Of a DNA stretch of 64,000 nucleotides, positions 9,285-17,479 are shown in pieces. A model generated the notes under the pieces. The model did no database searches. It was given only the letters and a program-made list of their open reading frames with translations, and was not told the DNA's origin. Source of the stretch: Bacillus sp. V2I10 (lineage in GTDB: Bacteria > Bacillota > Bacilli > Bacillales > Bacillaceae); contig NZ_JAUSYV010000001.1 of the NCBI RefSeq assembly GCF_030817055.1, forward strand, positions 3,682,001 through 3,746,000, given 5' to 3'. The translations under genes were made by a program, and so were the position numbers. The stretch's first letter is position 1, and each line of letters opens with the position of its first letter.

Positions 9285-10913
9285 TTAAATTTTGACAATT
9301 TTATGATGATTGTTAAAAGAATAGCGAAGCTGCACGATTTCGTCTAAAAAATTTGGACCATATTTATTCAGATAGTAGTAAATATTCCAGGTTCTCTCCT
9401 GAAAACCGTCATTTGGTTTGAGAGATTTCCCGATTCTTGTGAATTTATCCATTTCCGCCCGATGTTTTTGTTGAATCTTCTTGTCGATGTGAGATTCCAA
9501 TAAATCCAGCTGAGCTTGAATAAAATACGCATTTTTCATTAAAAAGGGCTCTAAACTTGCGTCAATTGAGAGAGCTGACTCCCGCAGTTCACGGTGAATC
9601 TGTTCGAACTGCTTTTTTGTCTCCTCAATTTTAGGCGGCATTTGAGAAGGTTCTTTTTTTGAGACCCACTCTTTCCGTGCATTTTCCACACCTCGTGTAA
9701 AGACATCTTCAATCCCGATCTCCACATCCTGCATATCTGTTTCAATGGATCTTTCCAATAATGTTATATTTAGTCTCGGTACCACAGGCGGCATTTCAAA
9801 ACCTAAAACCTGAAAGACTCTTTTCAATTCCGCCCAATACACAAGCTCCCCAGGACCGGCAATAAACGCCAGGGTCGGAAGGATACACTCCTGCATTAAC
9901 GGTCTTGTGACAACATTGTTGCTCAGCTTTTCAGGATTTTGTTCGGCAAGGTGCCTCAGATCTTCTTCAGTAAAAGATAATTTTTCTTCTACTGAATATG
10001 TTTTATCTTTTGAACGATGAAGCAAAGAACGTTCGTTATTTTCATGATGATAAAATAGATTTGCACTTGTCGCTTCTGTTTCAATGATCGGCTGATAGCC
10101 AACTGATCTCATAAACTCCTGCTGTGCAGCAAGCGCCTCTGAGAATTCTTCATTTTTTCTGATAAACTGCTGGAAAAATACCGATTCCATCTTCCTTAAG
10201 TCAGGGTCAGAGGAGTTCATGATGACAAGTCCGTACCCAGAAAACATTTCATATGTAAGCTTTTCAAAAAATTGAGTATAGGTTTTTGATGTACTTAATG
10301 TTTGTTTGAGACTTTCCATCAGCGTGTTTGTATAATCTGTTTCACCATACGTTTCAAAAATAGAGCAAATCCAATTCCAGCATTCTGTCTGATCCAGTTC
10401 TTTATAATAAACAGGGATTTTTTCGGTTTGTGCGTGTTTGATGGCTTTCTTTTTTATGACTTGATTTTGCGATACATACAAATGATTGATTTCCGCAAAA
10501 TCATGGTCCTCGCCTGCAACCCAGAAAATCGGGATAACAGGAACAGACAGCTTATCTTCCTGCTGCTTTGAAAGCACGAGAATGGAAATAATCTTATGTA
10601 TTGTATAGAGAGGACCTGTCAATAAACCTGCCTGCTGTCCGCCCACTACTACAAGGCTGTCAGGCTGTTTCAGCCGTTTAATGTTATCGGTCACTGCGTG
10701 ATTTTCAGGAAAGTGTTTCTGATGATAGGATAAAAGGTAATCAGATAATTCTTCCCGAGCAAATGTTCTATTTTTTAAATCGTTCATTCTCTTTTCATAG
10801 ACATCATCATTTGTAATCTGATAATCAAAGTAATCCACCGTATTTAGCCTTGCATGAACCAAATCTTCCACAAGACGGTTTGTGTGGCGCAGGGAGAGTT
10901 CAGTAATCTCCAT
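9285..10913 (-). CDS. bshC: Putative cysteine ligase BshC (bacillithiol synthesis)
   Basis: Adds cysteine to GlcN-malate in the last step of bacillithiol formation, the low-molecular-weight thiol of Bacillaceae. The 542-residue length fits the family (B. subtilis YllA is 539). Recognisable motifs are VVGGQQAGLLTGPLYTIHK near residue 90-108, PVFWVAGEDHDFAEINH-type (IFWVAGEDHDFAEINHLYV) near 128-146, and ATSANLFYHH; a helical coiled-coil-like section follows residue 400. ATG is preceded by GGAAAGGAAG. It is immediately upstream of mraZ, as in B. subtilis. Confidence 0.93.
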   Translation of the reverse strand: MEITELSLRHTNRLVEDLVHARLNTVDYFDYQITNDDVYEKRMNDLKNRTFAREELSDYLLSYHQKHFPENHAVTDNIKRLKQPDSLVVVGGQQAGLLTGPLYTIHKIISILVLSKQQEDKLSVPVIPIFWVAGEDHDFAEINHLYVSQNQVIKKKAIKHAQTEKIPVYYKELDQTECWNWICSIFETYGETDYTNTLMESLKQTLSTSKTYTQFFEKLTYEMFSGYGLVIMNSSDPDLRKMESVFFQQFIRKNEEFSEALAAQQEFMRSVGYQPIIETEATSANLFYHHENNERSLLHRSKDKTYSVEEKLSFTEEDLRHLAEQNPEKLSNNVVTRPLMQECILPTLAFIAGPGELVYWAELKRVFQVLGFEMPPVVPRLNITLLERSIETDMQDVEIGIEDVFTRGVENARKEWVSKKEPSQMPPKIEETKKQFEQIHRELRESALSIDASLEPFLMKNAYFIQAQLDLLESHIDKKIQQKHRAEMDKFTRIGKSLKPNDGFQERTWNIYYYLNKYGPNFLDEIVQLRYSFNNHHKIVKI

Positions 10914-10953
10914 TTGTGTACTTCCTTTCCGGGTTATGTAAGCTTCCGAGAAG

Positions 10954-10962
10954 AGTATAGCA
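10954..10962 (-). promoter_or_regulatory. Extended -10 promoter element for bshC
   Basis: Minus strand TGCTATACT, an extended -10 (TGn plus TATACT), about 40 bases ahead of the bshC start. The -35 region 17 bp upstream (TTTATT) is weak, which is common for extended -10 promoters. Confidence 0.5.
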
Positions 10963-11000
10963 TTTATTGCTTCGAAAATAAAAAAAGTTTGCCTGCAATC

Positions 11001-11387
11001 TTACAGATATTCAAGGATTCCGGAAATGATTCCATATATAGTAAGAAACGTGGAGATCGGCAGCAAAAGCAAAAAAGAGAACCGCCAGCATTTTTTAAAT
11101 GCAATTGATAATGAAATGGACGATTGTGATCGGATCAGGATGAGCAGACCTGTAAACACGATGAGGAGGCAGACGAAAAATAATCCGCCGTAAAAAGCAG
11201 TTTGCGATAATGTTAGCAGTTTGAAATAAATTGAGAATATAAATAAAATCACAGCAATGTCAGCAGCAAGCAGCAAGGCTCTTTTTTTGCTGGTTGTCAA
11301 AACAAGAAAAAGAAGAAAAAGAAGAAAAAAACTGAACAGCGGAAGTGAAACAGCAAATGCAAAAATGCTGACAATAGAATCAATCAC
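11001..11387 (-). CDS. DUF3397 family membrane protein
   Basis: Small membrane protein of 128 residues with four predicted transmembrane segments (about 4-28, 37-58, 65-85 and 105-125) and few charged residues outside short loops. DUF3397 proteins sit next to panE/bshC in many Bacillus genomes; no biochemical role is established. The frame opens with ATG overlapping the panE stop, but the GGAGGG site there is too close, so GTG two codons in is preferred. Probably co-transcribed with the panE-like gene. Confidence 0.75.
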   Translation of the reverse strand: MIDSIVSIFAFAVSLPLFSFFLLFLLFLVLTTSKKRALLLAADIAVILFIFSIYFKLLTLSQTAFYGGLFFVCLLIVFTGLLILIRSQSSISLSIAFKKCWRFSFLLLLPISTFLTIYGIISGILEYL

Positions 11388-11389
11388 AA

Positions 11390-12268
11390 TCATCCCTCCA
11401 TCCCCCTAATGGCTTGATATATGAAATGAAGTACAGGAACTTCAAGCTTCTTTGTTTTTGCCTGATTGATTAAGTAGCCAATGATTCCATCGATTTCCGT
11501 CATTCTGCCTTCTTCTATGTCTTTTAGCATAGATGAACGATTTTGAGCCGTATTCCTGCATATGGCCATTACATGCTCCCATTCTTCTTGTCCTTTCTCA
11601 AGAGCCAATACTTTCATTGCCTCATGAAATACATTCTCTGTCATTTTGTTAAACATGGGATTTGAGGCAAGCTCGCCATTAGGAACCCGCAATAAAGCAG
11701 TCAGCGGATTAATGCAAGCATTCACAAGCAGTTTCCGCGACATCATATACTTCCAGTCTCCGACATATTCAAAAGGAAAATGATCTATTTGCATCTGCAG
11801 GATAGGCAGCTCCTTTAACCTTTCAACTGGAAACAATGGGCTGACCTTAATGCATCCGAAACCTGTATGCTTAACGGTGTTGTCACTCAGTTTTAATGCA
11901 CCATGCTCCACAGTGCCCACAAATACCCGATGGGCTGTCAGAGTTTGAAGCAAAGGGATATGAGACATGCCATTTTGCAGAAAAAGAACCGTTTTAGACG
12001 GACTTTTTTTCAAGGCATTCAAAATGTCATCCAGCTGATATTGTTTGACTGTTACAATTAAAAGCGGTTCTTTATAAGCTGGTTTTTCTTCAGCTCTAAG
12101 ATTTAAAGATATGGTCTCTTGATTTCCCTTGACTAAACTTATTCCTGCAGCATTGATAAGCTCTGCCTGCTCTTTTCGCCTTGTATAAAGCGTTACATCA
12201 TTGTTCTTGCTTAAATATGCGGCACTAAGTAATCCTACCGCTCCTGAACCGATAATTCCTATCTCCAT
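11390..12268 (-). CDS. panE: 2-dehydropantoate 2-reductase (ketopantoate reductase) family protein
   Basis: NADPH-dependent reductase of the PanE/ApbA family, which makes pantoate in the pantothenate-CoA route. 292 residues: N-terminal Rossmann domain with GSGAVGLLSAAYL, then VTVKQYQ and LFLQNGM, and a helical C-terminal domain with KLLVNACINPLTALLRVPNG, the family substrate-binding Lys-Asn-x-x-x-N-P pattern. It corresponds in position to B. subtilis ylbQ. Because Bacillus also uses IlvC or a second reductase for this step, the physiological role is inferred. GGTGGG precedes the ATG at 8 bases. Confidence 0.85.
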   Translation of the reverse strand: MEIGIIGSGAVGLLSAAYLSKNNDVTLYTRRKEQAELINAAGISLVKGNQETISLNLRAEEKPAYKEPLLIVTVKQYQLDDILNALKKSPSKTVLFLQNGMSHIPLLQTLTAHRVFVGTVEHGALKLSDNTVKHTGFGCIKVSPLFPVERLKELPILQMQIDHFPFEYVGDWKYMMSRKLLVNACINPLTALLRVPNGELASNPMFNKMTENVFHEAMKVLALEKGQEEWEHVMAICRNTAQNRSSMLKDIEEGRMTEIDGIIGYLINQAKTKKLEVPVLHFIYQAIRGMEG

Positions 12269-12301
12269 AAGCTAATCCCACCGTTTTCCCTTAATTCTTT
12301 T

Positions 12302-12310
12302 ATCATACCA
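12302..12310 (-). promoter_or_regulatory. Extended -10 element upstream of panE-like gene
   Basis: Minus strand TGGTATGAT, an extended -10 hexamer (TATGAT) with TGn, about 35 bases before the start codon. No clear -35 is seen. Confidence 0.45.
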
Positions 12311-12397
12311 AATATATGAAGTATTTCCCATATTTAATAAAGCTGGAATAAAAAAGCCGCCGTAATATATGCTTACATTCGGATTGAATGGCTAAAT

Positions 12398-12680
12398 GGA
12401 TTTCACTTTTTCTGATTTCTAAGGCACCATTCTGCGAAATTGGGGTCATGGATTTCGCTTTTTCCGATTTCTAGGGCACCATTTTCCGAGTTTTGGGACG
12501 TGGATTTTGCTTTTTCCGATTTCTAGGGCACCATTTTCCGAGTTTGGGGTCATGGATTTTGCTTTTTCCGATTTCTAGGGCACCATTTTCCGAGTTTGGG
12601 GTCATGGATTTTGCTTTTTCCACTTCTAGGACACCATTTTCCGAGTTTGGGGTCATGGATTTTGCCATATCCGAGTTACA
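12398..12680. repeat. 52-bp tandem repeat, five full units plus a partial sixth
   Basis: Direct repeats start at 12398, 12450, 12502, 12554 and 12606 (period 52) with a decayed partial at 12657 (period 51 because the fifth unit lacks one base). Each unit begins GGATTTTGCTTTTTCCGA and continues TTTCTAGGGCACCATTTT then CCGAGTTTGGGGTCAT. Units 3 and 4 are identical; units 1, 2 and 5 have a few substitutions. Each unit contains TTTTCCGA twice, offset by 22. The 52-bp period is not a multiple of three and open frames on both strands change register, so this is non-coding. The remaining flanks (12311-12397, 12681-12790) hold nothing I recognise. Confidence 0.95.
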
Positions 12681-12789
12681 GGGTACGATTCGGCTGGGAT
12701 TGCGAACCAAATATGTTTTAGCACCTCTGAAGAGTTTTTAGTACCTCGCTGAAAGCTTTTTGGAACTCTAGGACTAGCCTGGGGTTTTC

Positions 12790-12830
12790 ATTTTTTTCAA
12801 TAAGAAAAGCCAGCTCCGAAAGCTGGCTTT
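12790..12830 (-). terminator. Intrinsic terminator after the acyl-CoA carboxylase operon
   Basis: AAAGCCAGCT/AGCTGGCTTT perfect 10-bp stem with a 5-base loop, followed on the minus strand by TTTTCTTATTG and a further T/A-rich run. It lies 11 bases beyond the carboxyltransferase stop. Confidence 0.8.
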
Positions 12831-12840
12831 ATCTGCTGAA

Positions 12841-14382
12841 TTAAACCGGATAAACCGGATGCTTCCGTTCGCTGAATGAAAGCTGTTTTGTTTCATATAA
12901 AGAGAAGCGGGAAATCAGTTCTTCTCTAAGCTCATCTGCAGAAACAATGTCGTCTACAATCATTTCAGATGCAAGCTTATAAATATCAATGTTTTCTTTA
13001 TACTCCTGCTGTTTTTGAAGGACGAATTTCATTCTCTCCTTCGGATCTTCGATTTCATTAATTTTATTTGAATAAATAGCATTAACTGCAGCTTCGGGAC
13101 CCATAACAGCTATTTGAGCTGTAGGAAGAGCAATGACGCAATCCGTTTCAAAAGCCGGTCCTGCCATGGCATATAGTCCTGCGCCATATGCTTTTCTCAC
13201 GATAACGGAGATTTTTGGGACCGTAGCAGAGCTCATGGCAGCGATCATCTTTGCGCCGTGACGGATAATTCCCGCTCTTTCTACCTTAGTGCCAATCATG
13301 AATCCCGGCACATCCGCAAGGAATAATAATGGGATATGAAACGCATCCGCAAGCTGCATAAACTTCGCTGCTTTATCTGCTGAATCTACGAATAAAACGC
13401 CGCCTTTCACTCGCGGCTGATTTGCAATGATCGCAACTGCCTTCCCGTCCATCCGGGCAAAGCCTGTGATTATTTCAGGGGCGAATAATCGTTTGATTTC
13501 AAAAAAGCTTCCCGCATCTATGAGAGAGTCGATGCACTCATACATATCAAATGGCGCATTCTGATTTTCCGGAACAATTTCAGACAGCCTTCTGCCCTGC
13601 TTCGGAGCAACTGGTTCTGCAGGTATGGAGGCATGCTGATAATTTTGCGGAAAATAAGTTAAGTATCTTCTCGCCTCTAATATGGCTTCATCTTCTTTCT
13701 TTACAAGGACATCGCCGCAGCCGCTTACAGAGCAGTGCATTCTCGCTCCGCCCATTTCTTCAAGAGAAACTTTTTCGCCAATGACTTTCTCTGCCATGCG
13801 TGGTGATCCCAAATACATGGAGGCGTTGCCTTCAACCATAATGACAATGTCGCAAAATGCCGGGATATATGCTCCGCCTGCTGCTGAAGGACCAAACAGA
13901 AGACAGATTTGAGGAATCATGCCTGACAATTTGACCTGGTTATAAAAGATTTTCCCTGCACCGCGGCGATTTGGAAACATGTCAATCTGGTCCGTTATTC
14001 TCGCTCCGGCTGAGTCCACCAGATAAAGCAATGGAACTTTCAATTTTTCAGCAGTCTCCTGGATGCGGATGATTTTTTCAACCGTTCTTGCTCCCCATGA
14101 GCCTGCTTTTATAGTAGAATCATTTGCCATTACGCAAACGGTTTGGTTATTAATTTTCCCGATCGCTGTAACGACGCCGTCAGATGGAAGGTCGCCTGCC
14201 TGGTTATTGGCAAACTTCCCATCCTCTGTGTATTGTCCATTATCAAATAGACGGTTAAGTCTTTCTCTTACAAACAATTTACCCTGCTGCTGAAGCTTTT
14301 CGTGATATTTAGGCTGTCCGCCAGCTTCAATTTCAGCTGTTTTCTCCTTCAGGATTTTGACCAGTTCATCCGTTTTCAACAT
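12841..14382 (-). CDS. Acyl-CoA carboxylase, carboxyltransferase (beta) subunit
   Basis: Transfers the carboxyl group from carboxybiotin to an acyl-CoA (propionyl-, methylcrotonyl- or similar). 513 residues, the usual size for a fused N/C carboxyltransferase. Visible crotonase-fold features are GPSAAGGAYIPAFCD and MGGARMHCSVSGCGD in the N-half, DVPGFMIGTKVERAGIIRHG and KAYGAGLYAMAGP in the C-half. Closest in layout to B. subtilis YngE. It is the third gene of a biotin carboxylase-carrier-carboxyltransferase operon, so the partner subunits are adjacent. The exact acyl-CoA substrate cannot be read from sequence. Confidence 0.88.
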   Translation of the reverse strand: MLKTDELVKILKEKTAEIEAGGQPKYHEKLQQQGKLFVRERLNRLFDNGQYTEDGKFANNQAGDLPSDGVVTAIGKINNQTVCVMANDSTIKAGSWGARTVEKIIRIQETAEKLKVPLLYLVDSAGARITDQIDMFPNRRGAGKIFYNQVKLSGMIPQICLLFGPSAAGGAYIPAFCDIVIMVEGNASMYLGSPRMAEKVIGEKVSLEEMGGARMHCSVSGCGDVLVKKEDEAILEARRYLTYFPQNYQHASIPAEPVAPKQGRRLSEIVPENQNAPFDMYECIDSLIDAGSFFEIKRLFAPEIITGFARMDGKAVAIIANQPRVKGGVLFVDSADKAAKFMQLADAFHIPLLFLADVPGFMIGTKVERAGIIRHGAKMIAAMSSATVPKISVIVRKAYGAGLYAMAGPAFETDCVIALPTAQIAVMGPEAAVNAIYSNKINEIEDPKERMKFVLQKQQEYKENIDIYKLASEMIVDDIVSADELREELISRFSLYETKQLSFSERKHPVYPV

Positions 14383-14399
14383 TGGAAATACCTCCTTTT

Positions 14400-14615
14400 T
14401 TAAGCTTTTAAAATGATTAATACATCGCCCTCATTAACGAAATCGCCGGCTTCAGCTTTTACTTCCTCCACAACGCCGTTTTCAGGGCTGTCTAAAGGTA
14501 TTTCCATTTTCATTGATTCAAGCATGATCACATCTTGTCCAGCCGTTACTTCGTCCCCTGCTGCCACTAATACATTTAATACTGTTCCTGCCATACTTGC
14601 TTTTATTTCGATCAT
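14400..14615 (-). CDS. Biotin carboxyl carrier protein (single biotinyl domain)
   Basis: A free-standing 71-residue biotinyl domain; biotin is attached by BirA to Lys36 in ESMKMEIP. It shuttles carboxyl groups between the biotin carboxylase upstream and the carboxyltransferase downstream. Glycines flanking the two half-domains (ASMAGTV and GDFVNEGD) match the barrel-sandwich hybrid fold. GGAGG precedes the ATG. Equivalent to B. subtilis YngHB. Only 17 bases separate its stop from the next gene. Confidence 0.92.
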   Translation of the reverse strand: MIEIKASMAGTVLNVLVAAGDEVTAGQDVIMLESMKMEIPLDSPENGVVEEVKAEAGDFVNEGDVLIILKA

Positions 14616-14674
14616 GTTATAAATCCTCCATTCTTGGTGTGGTGAAACAAATTCTTTATTTTACAAGCTCTAAA

Positions 14675-16012
14675 TTAAGCGAAAACCGCTGTTTGCAGAA
14701 AAGATGTGCTGTACCTTCCCTGGTTAAATTGTTCATTTGACAAAATATTGATGAATAATGGAAGGTTCGTTTTAATTCCTTCTATTTTCATTTCATTTAA
14801 AAAGGTCCGTGCTTTTTCAATGGTTTCCTCGCGGCTTTCGCCGTTTACAATGATTTTTGCCACGAGGGGGTCATAAAAAGGTGTAACCGTATTCCCTTCT
14901 ATATAGGCACAATCCACAATGACCCCATCTGTTTCATTGAATGTAAACGCTTTAATTAATCCGGGTGACGGAATGAACTTCACAGGATCCTCGGCATAAA
15001 GTCTAAATTGAATAGAATGTCCATTTTTCGTAATTTCCTCTTGTGTAAAAGGAAGCTCAGTTCCTGCTGCAGTCCGAATTTGAAGTTCAACAAGATCAAG
15101 CCCGGTCACACCTTCTGTTACCCTGTGTTCTACTTGCAGTCTAGTATTCATTTCAAGAAAATAAAAGTTCTCTTTATCATCAACAATAAACTCAATCGTT
15201 CCTGCGTTTATGTATCCTACATGCTTTGCTGCCGCAACTGCTGCTTCACACATCTTAGCCCTTGTCTCCCCGGATAAGTGGGGAGAAGGAGATTCTTCAA
15301 CCACTTTTTGGTTTCTGCGCTGAACCGAGCAGTCACGCTCAAACATGTGAACAACATTTCCATGATGATCTCCAAATAATTGAATTTCAATGTGCCTTGC
15401 ATCTGCAATAAATTTTTCTATAAAAACTTCATCGTTTCCGAAGTATGCTTTTGCTCTTGTTTTTGTTGAGGCAAAACATTTCATAAGGGCAGCTTCATTG
15501 TCACACCGCTGCATGCCGATCCCGCCTCCGCCTCCGCTTGCTTTTAGCATAACCGGGTAGCCGATTTCTGCTGCAAACGAACAGGCTTCCTCGATCGTTG
15601 AAATGCCGGTGACACTGCCGGGAACAACAGGTACGAGAGCTTCTTTCATTGTTTTTCTTGCTGCTACTTTGTCCCCCATTAGAGCCATTGTTTCAGAACT
15701 CGGACCAATAAACTTGATTCCTTTTCCTTCTGCTGCCTGAGCAAACTCCGTATTTTCAGATAAGAATCCATATCCTGGGTGGATGCCATCCACTTGTTCC
15801 CGGACAGCAATATTTAAAATTTCATCCTTTAATAAATAAGACTTCGACACAGGAGCTTCACCTATTCTAAAGGCATAGTCTGCTTCTTTAACAAAAGGCA
15901 GTTCAGCATCGGCATCAGAAAAAATGACGACTGTTTCAATCCCCATTTTTTTGCATGTTTTGATAATCCGAAGCGCAATTTCTCCCCGGTTTGCAATTAA
16001 AATCTTCTTCAA
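14675..16012 (-). CDS. Biotin carboxylase subunit of acyl-CoA carboxylase
   Basis: ATP-grasp enzyme that carboxylates biotin on the carrier protein. About 445 residues: N-terminal KKILIANRGEIALRII, ATP-grasp glycine loop KASGGGGGIGMQ, EKFIADARHIEIQLFGD, RDCSVQRRNQK and MNTRLQVEHRVTE, all characteristic. The best start is TTG (16012) seven bases after GGGAGGGGAG, giving the common MKKILIANRGE N-terminus; the longer ATG frame would add 15 non-homologous residues. The housekeeping acetyl-CoA carboxylase AccC is normally next to accB elsewhere; here the free carrier and YngE-like subunit point to a catabolic acyl-CoA carboxylase (YngH type). Confidence 0.88.
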   Translation of the reverse strand: MKKILIANRGEIALRIIKTCKKMGIETVVIFSDADAELPFVKEADYAFRIGEAPVSKSYLLKDEILNIAVREQVDGIHPGYGFLSENTEFAQAAEGKGIKFIGPSSETMALMGDKVAARKTMKEALVPVVPGSVTGISTIEEACSFAAEIGYPVMLKASGGGGGIGMQRCDNEAALMKCFASTKTRAKAYFGNDEVFIEKFIADARHIEIQLFGDHHGNVVHMFERDCSVQRRNQKVVEESPSPHLSGETRAKMCEAAVAAAKHVGYINAGTIEFIVDDKENFYFLEMNTRLQVEHRVTEGVTGLDLVELQIRTAAGTELPFTQEEITKNGHSIQFRLYAEDPVKFIPSPGLIKAFTFNETDGVIVDCAYIEGNTVTPFYDPLVAKIIVNGESREETIEKARTFLNEMKIEGIKTNLPLFINILSNEQFNQGRYSTSFLQTAVFA

Positions 16013-16090
16013 TTTCTCCCCTCCCAAGGTGTAAAAGAATATCCCCACAGAGTACATTTCTTCAAAAACTTTAAATTTCCTGCTATAAAT

Positions 16091-16104
16091 TGAAAACGCT
16101 CACT
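16091..16104 (+). promoter_or_regulatory. Candidate CcpA cre box upstream of the carboxylase operon
   Basis: TGAAAACGCTCACT matches the cre consensus TGWAANCGNTNWCA at every defined position except the last. It lies about 80 bases upstream of the biotin carboxylase start and overlaps a TTTTCA -35-like hexamer on the minus strand, a layout expected for repression by CcpA in the presence of preferred sugars. Confidence 0.65.
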
Positions 16105-16130
16105 AAACTCTTTTCTAATCTTTTCTTCGT

Positions 16131-16138
16131 GGTATAAT
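16131..16138 (+). promoter_or_regulatory. Extended -10 promoter upstream of ylbP
   Basis: TGGTATAAT-type element (GTGGTATAATAA) with a consensus TATAAT hexamer at 16133-16138 on the plus strand, giving a leader of about 90 bases before ylbP. A second candidate closer to the gene is TTGTAT (16169) with TATGAT (16191), 16-bp spacer. Confidence 0.45.
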
Positions 16139-16230
16139 AAATGTAAGTTTTAAAATTTTATTAAGATTTTGTATTCTTATCTTAAACCTGTATGATATAC
16201 AACGATCAGAGGCTGCAAGGGGGAGAAACA

Positions 16231-16710
16231 ATGTTTAAGGTAGAAAAATTGCTTATTAATTATAAGACATTAGAGGAATTCAAAAAATTTAAAGAATATG
16301 GACTGCAGGAGCTGTCCATGCTTGATGATCTTCAGGATAATATCATAGAAAATGATAGTAATTCGCCATTCTACGGCATTTACTTCGGCGAAAAACTAGT
16401 TGCCCGTATGAGTCTGTACCGGGTCGATAAAAAGTTCGACGAATATTTTGACCCAAAACAGGATTACCTGGAATTATGGAAGCTTGAAGTGCTTCCTGAT
16501 TATAAACGAAAAGGCTATGGCACGGCACTTGTTGAATACGCGAAGTCTTACGGCGTTCCAATCAAAACCAACCCAAGAGTAAAGTCAGGTGAATTCTGGT
16601 CCAGAATGGGATTTGAGTCCGTCACTTATGACATGGAGCGGGATAAGGGAGAAAATCCTCTTGTCTGGTATCCTGAAGGCGTTTCTGAACAAAGAGGCGA
16701 ATCTGCATAA
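16231..16710 (+). CDS. ylbP: GNAT family N-acetyltransferase YlbP
   Basis: Acyl-CoA-dependent acetyltransferase of unknown substrate. 159 residues, matching B. subtilis YlbP in length. The N-terminus (KVEKLLINYKTLEEFKKFKE) and the acetyl-CoA loop LEVLPDYKRKGYGTALVEYA (R/K-x-x-G-x-G pattern) are clear. The ATG at 16231 follows AAGGGGGAG; the longer frame beginning at 16192 lacks a site. It is convergent with ylbO across a shared terminator, as in B. subtilis. Confidence 0.9.
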   Translation: MFKVEKLLINYKTLEEFKKFKEYGLQELSMLDDLQDNIIENDSNSPFYGIYFGEKLVARMSLYRVDKKFDEYFDPKQDYLELWKLEVLPDYKRKGYGTALVEYAKSYGVPIKTNPRVKSGEFWSRMGFESVTYDMERDKGENPLVWYPEGVSEQRGESA

Positions 16711-16730
16711 GAATATCCTTTCAATAAAAT

Positions 16731-16763
16731 AAAAGAATGACCGCATCTGCGGTCATTCTTTTA
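16731..16763. terminator. Bidirectional terminator between ylbP and ylbO
   Basis: AAAGAATGACCGCA/TGCGGTCATTCTTT perfect 14-bp stem with a two-base loop, flanked by A/T tracts on both sides; it overlaps the stop codon of ylbO on the minus strand and follows ylbP on the plus strand. Confidence 0.9.
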
Positions 16764-17372
16764 TTTTTCAGCTCTTTCCAGATTCCCATTGCGGTCTACT
16801 TGAAACTTTACCTTGCGGCTGCGCTCATCGTCTCTCAGAACAGCCATATTTCTTGCGCGCTCCATCATTTCAATCAGCATCATATAATCTTCCTCTACAA
16901 TCTTCAGATTGCTGTGGATGGTTTCTTTTTCAGCTTGGAGCTTTTCGATTTGCTGTTCAAGGTGAGTTACTTTTTTAGTGAGGTTTTCATTTTCACTTTT
17001 TAAGTCTGCAGCACTTCCAGAGTTTTCATAGTTTTTCAAAAATGAAATCACTTCATGAAAAGTCAGCGGTACGCCTTCTTCAGACTGTGATTCGCTTTCA
17101 AAAGAGGGTATAGAAGGTTCAGCTGATTCTTCAGTCTCTTGTTTGCGGATTTTTTTGCGCTGTGCTTTTGCCATTTCAATTGCTGATTTGTATTGCTTTC
17201 TTACATAGGAATTCCAGCGAAAACCGCATGCAGCAGCCGTTCTTGATAACTTTTTCCCTACTTCTTCGAATGCTGCAAGCTGTGTTCCGCCTTCCCGAAT
17301 CTGCCTGAGAACAATTTCAGCGAGCATCAAATCCTCATCCTGAGTCCAAGCATCCTGACGTGTAGTAGTCAT
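16761..17372 (-). CDS. ylbO: RsfA-family prespore-type transcription factor YlbO
   Basis: DNA-binding regulator related to RsfA, a sigma-F/sigma-G-associated factor active in the forespore. 203 residues: N-terminal Myb/SANT-like domain (WTQDEDLMLAEIVLRQIREG and RTAAACGFRWNSYVRKQY) followed by a basic segment and a long coiled coil (about 125-180: LKSENENLTKKVTHLEQQIE). The coiled coil suggests dimerisation. Position between ylbP and the rpmF region is as in B. subtilis. Confidence 0.85.
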   Translation of the reverse strand: MTTTRQDAWTQDEDLMLAEIVLRQIREGGTQLAAFEEVGKKLSRTAAACGFRWNSYVRKQYKSAIEMAKAQRKKIRKQETEESAEPSIPSFESESQSEEGVPLTFHEVISFLKNYENSGSAADLKSENENLTKKVTHLEQQIEKLQAEKETIHSNLKIVEEDYMMLIEMMERARNMAVLRDDERSRKVKFQVDRNGNLERAEK

Positions 17373-17479
17373 TTTCTATTCCCCCTAATACGCATTTTTT
17401 ACATACATATGCGCCTGCTAGAATAGATAGACTATCGAACATGACAGAAATCCCAGGGTTACAAGCTGTTTTTTACTGT

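Noticed and set aside
12398..12680. CRISPR array
   Set aside because: Repeats are contiguous with no unique spacers and no cas genes are present.
12471..12741. Open frames of about 80 codons on both strands with repeated protein motifs
   Set aside because: They are produced by the 52-bp tandem repeat; the repeat changes reading frame each unit, there is no ribosome site, and both strands are open for the same reason.
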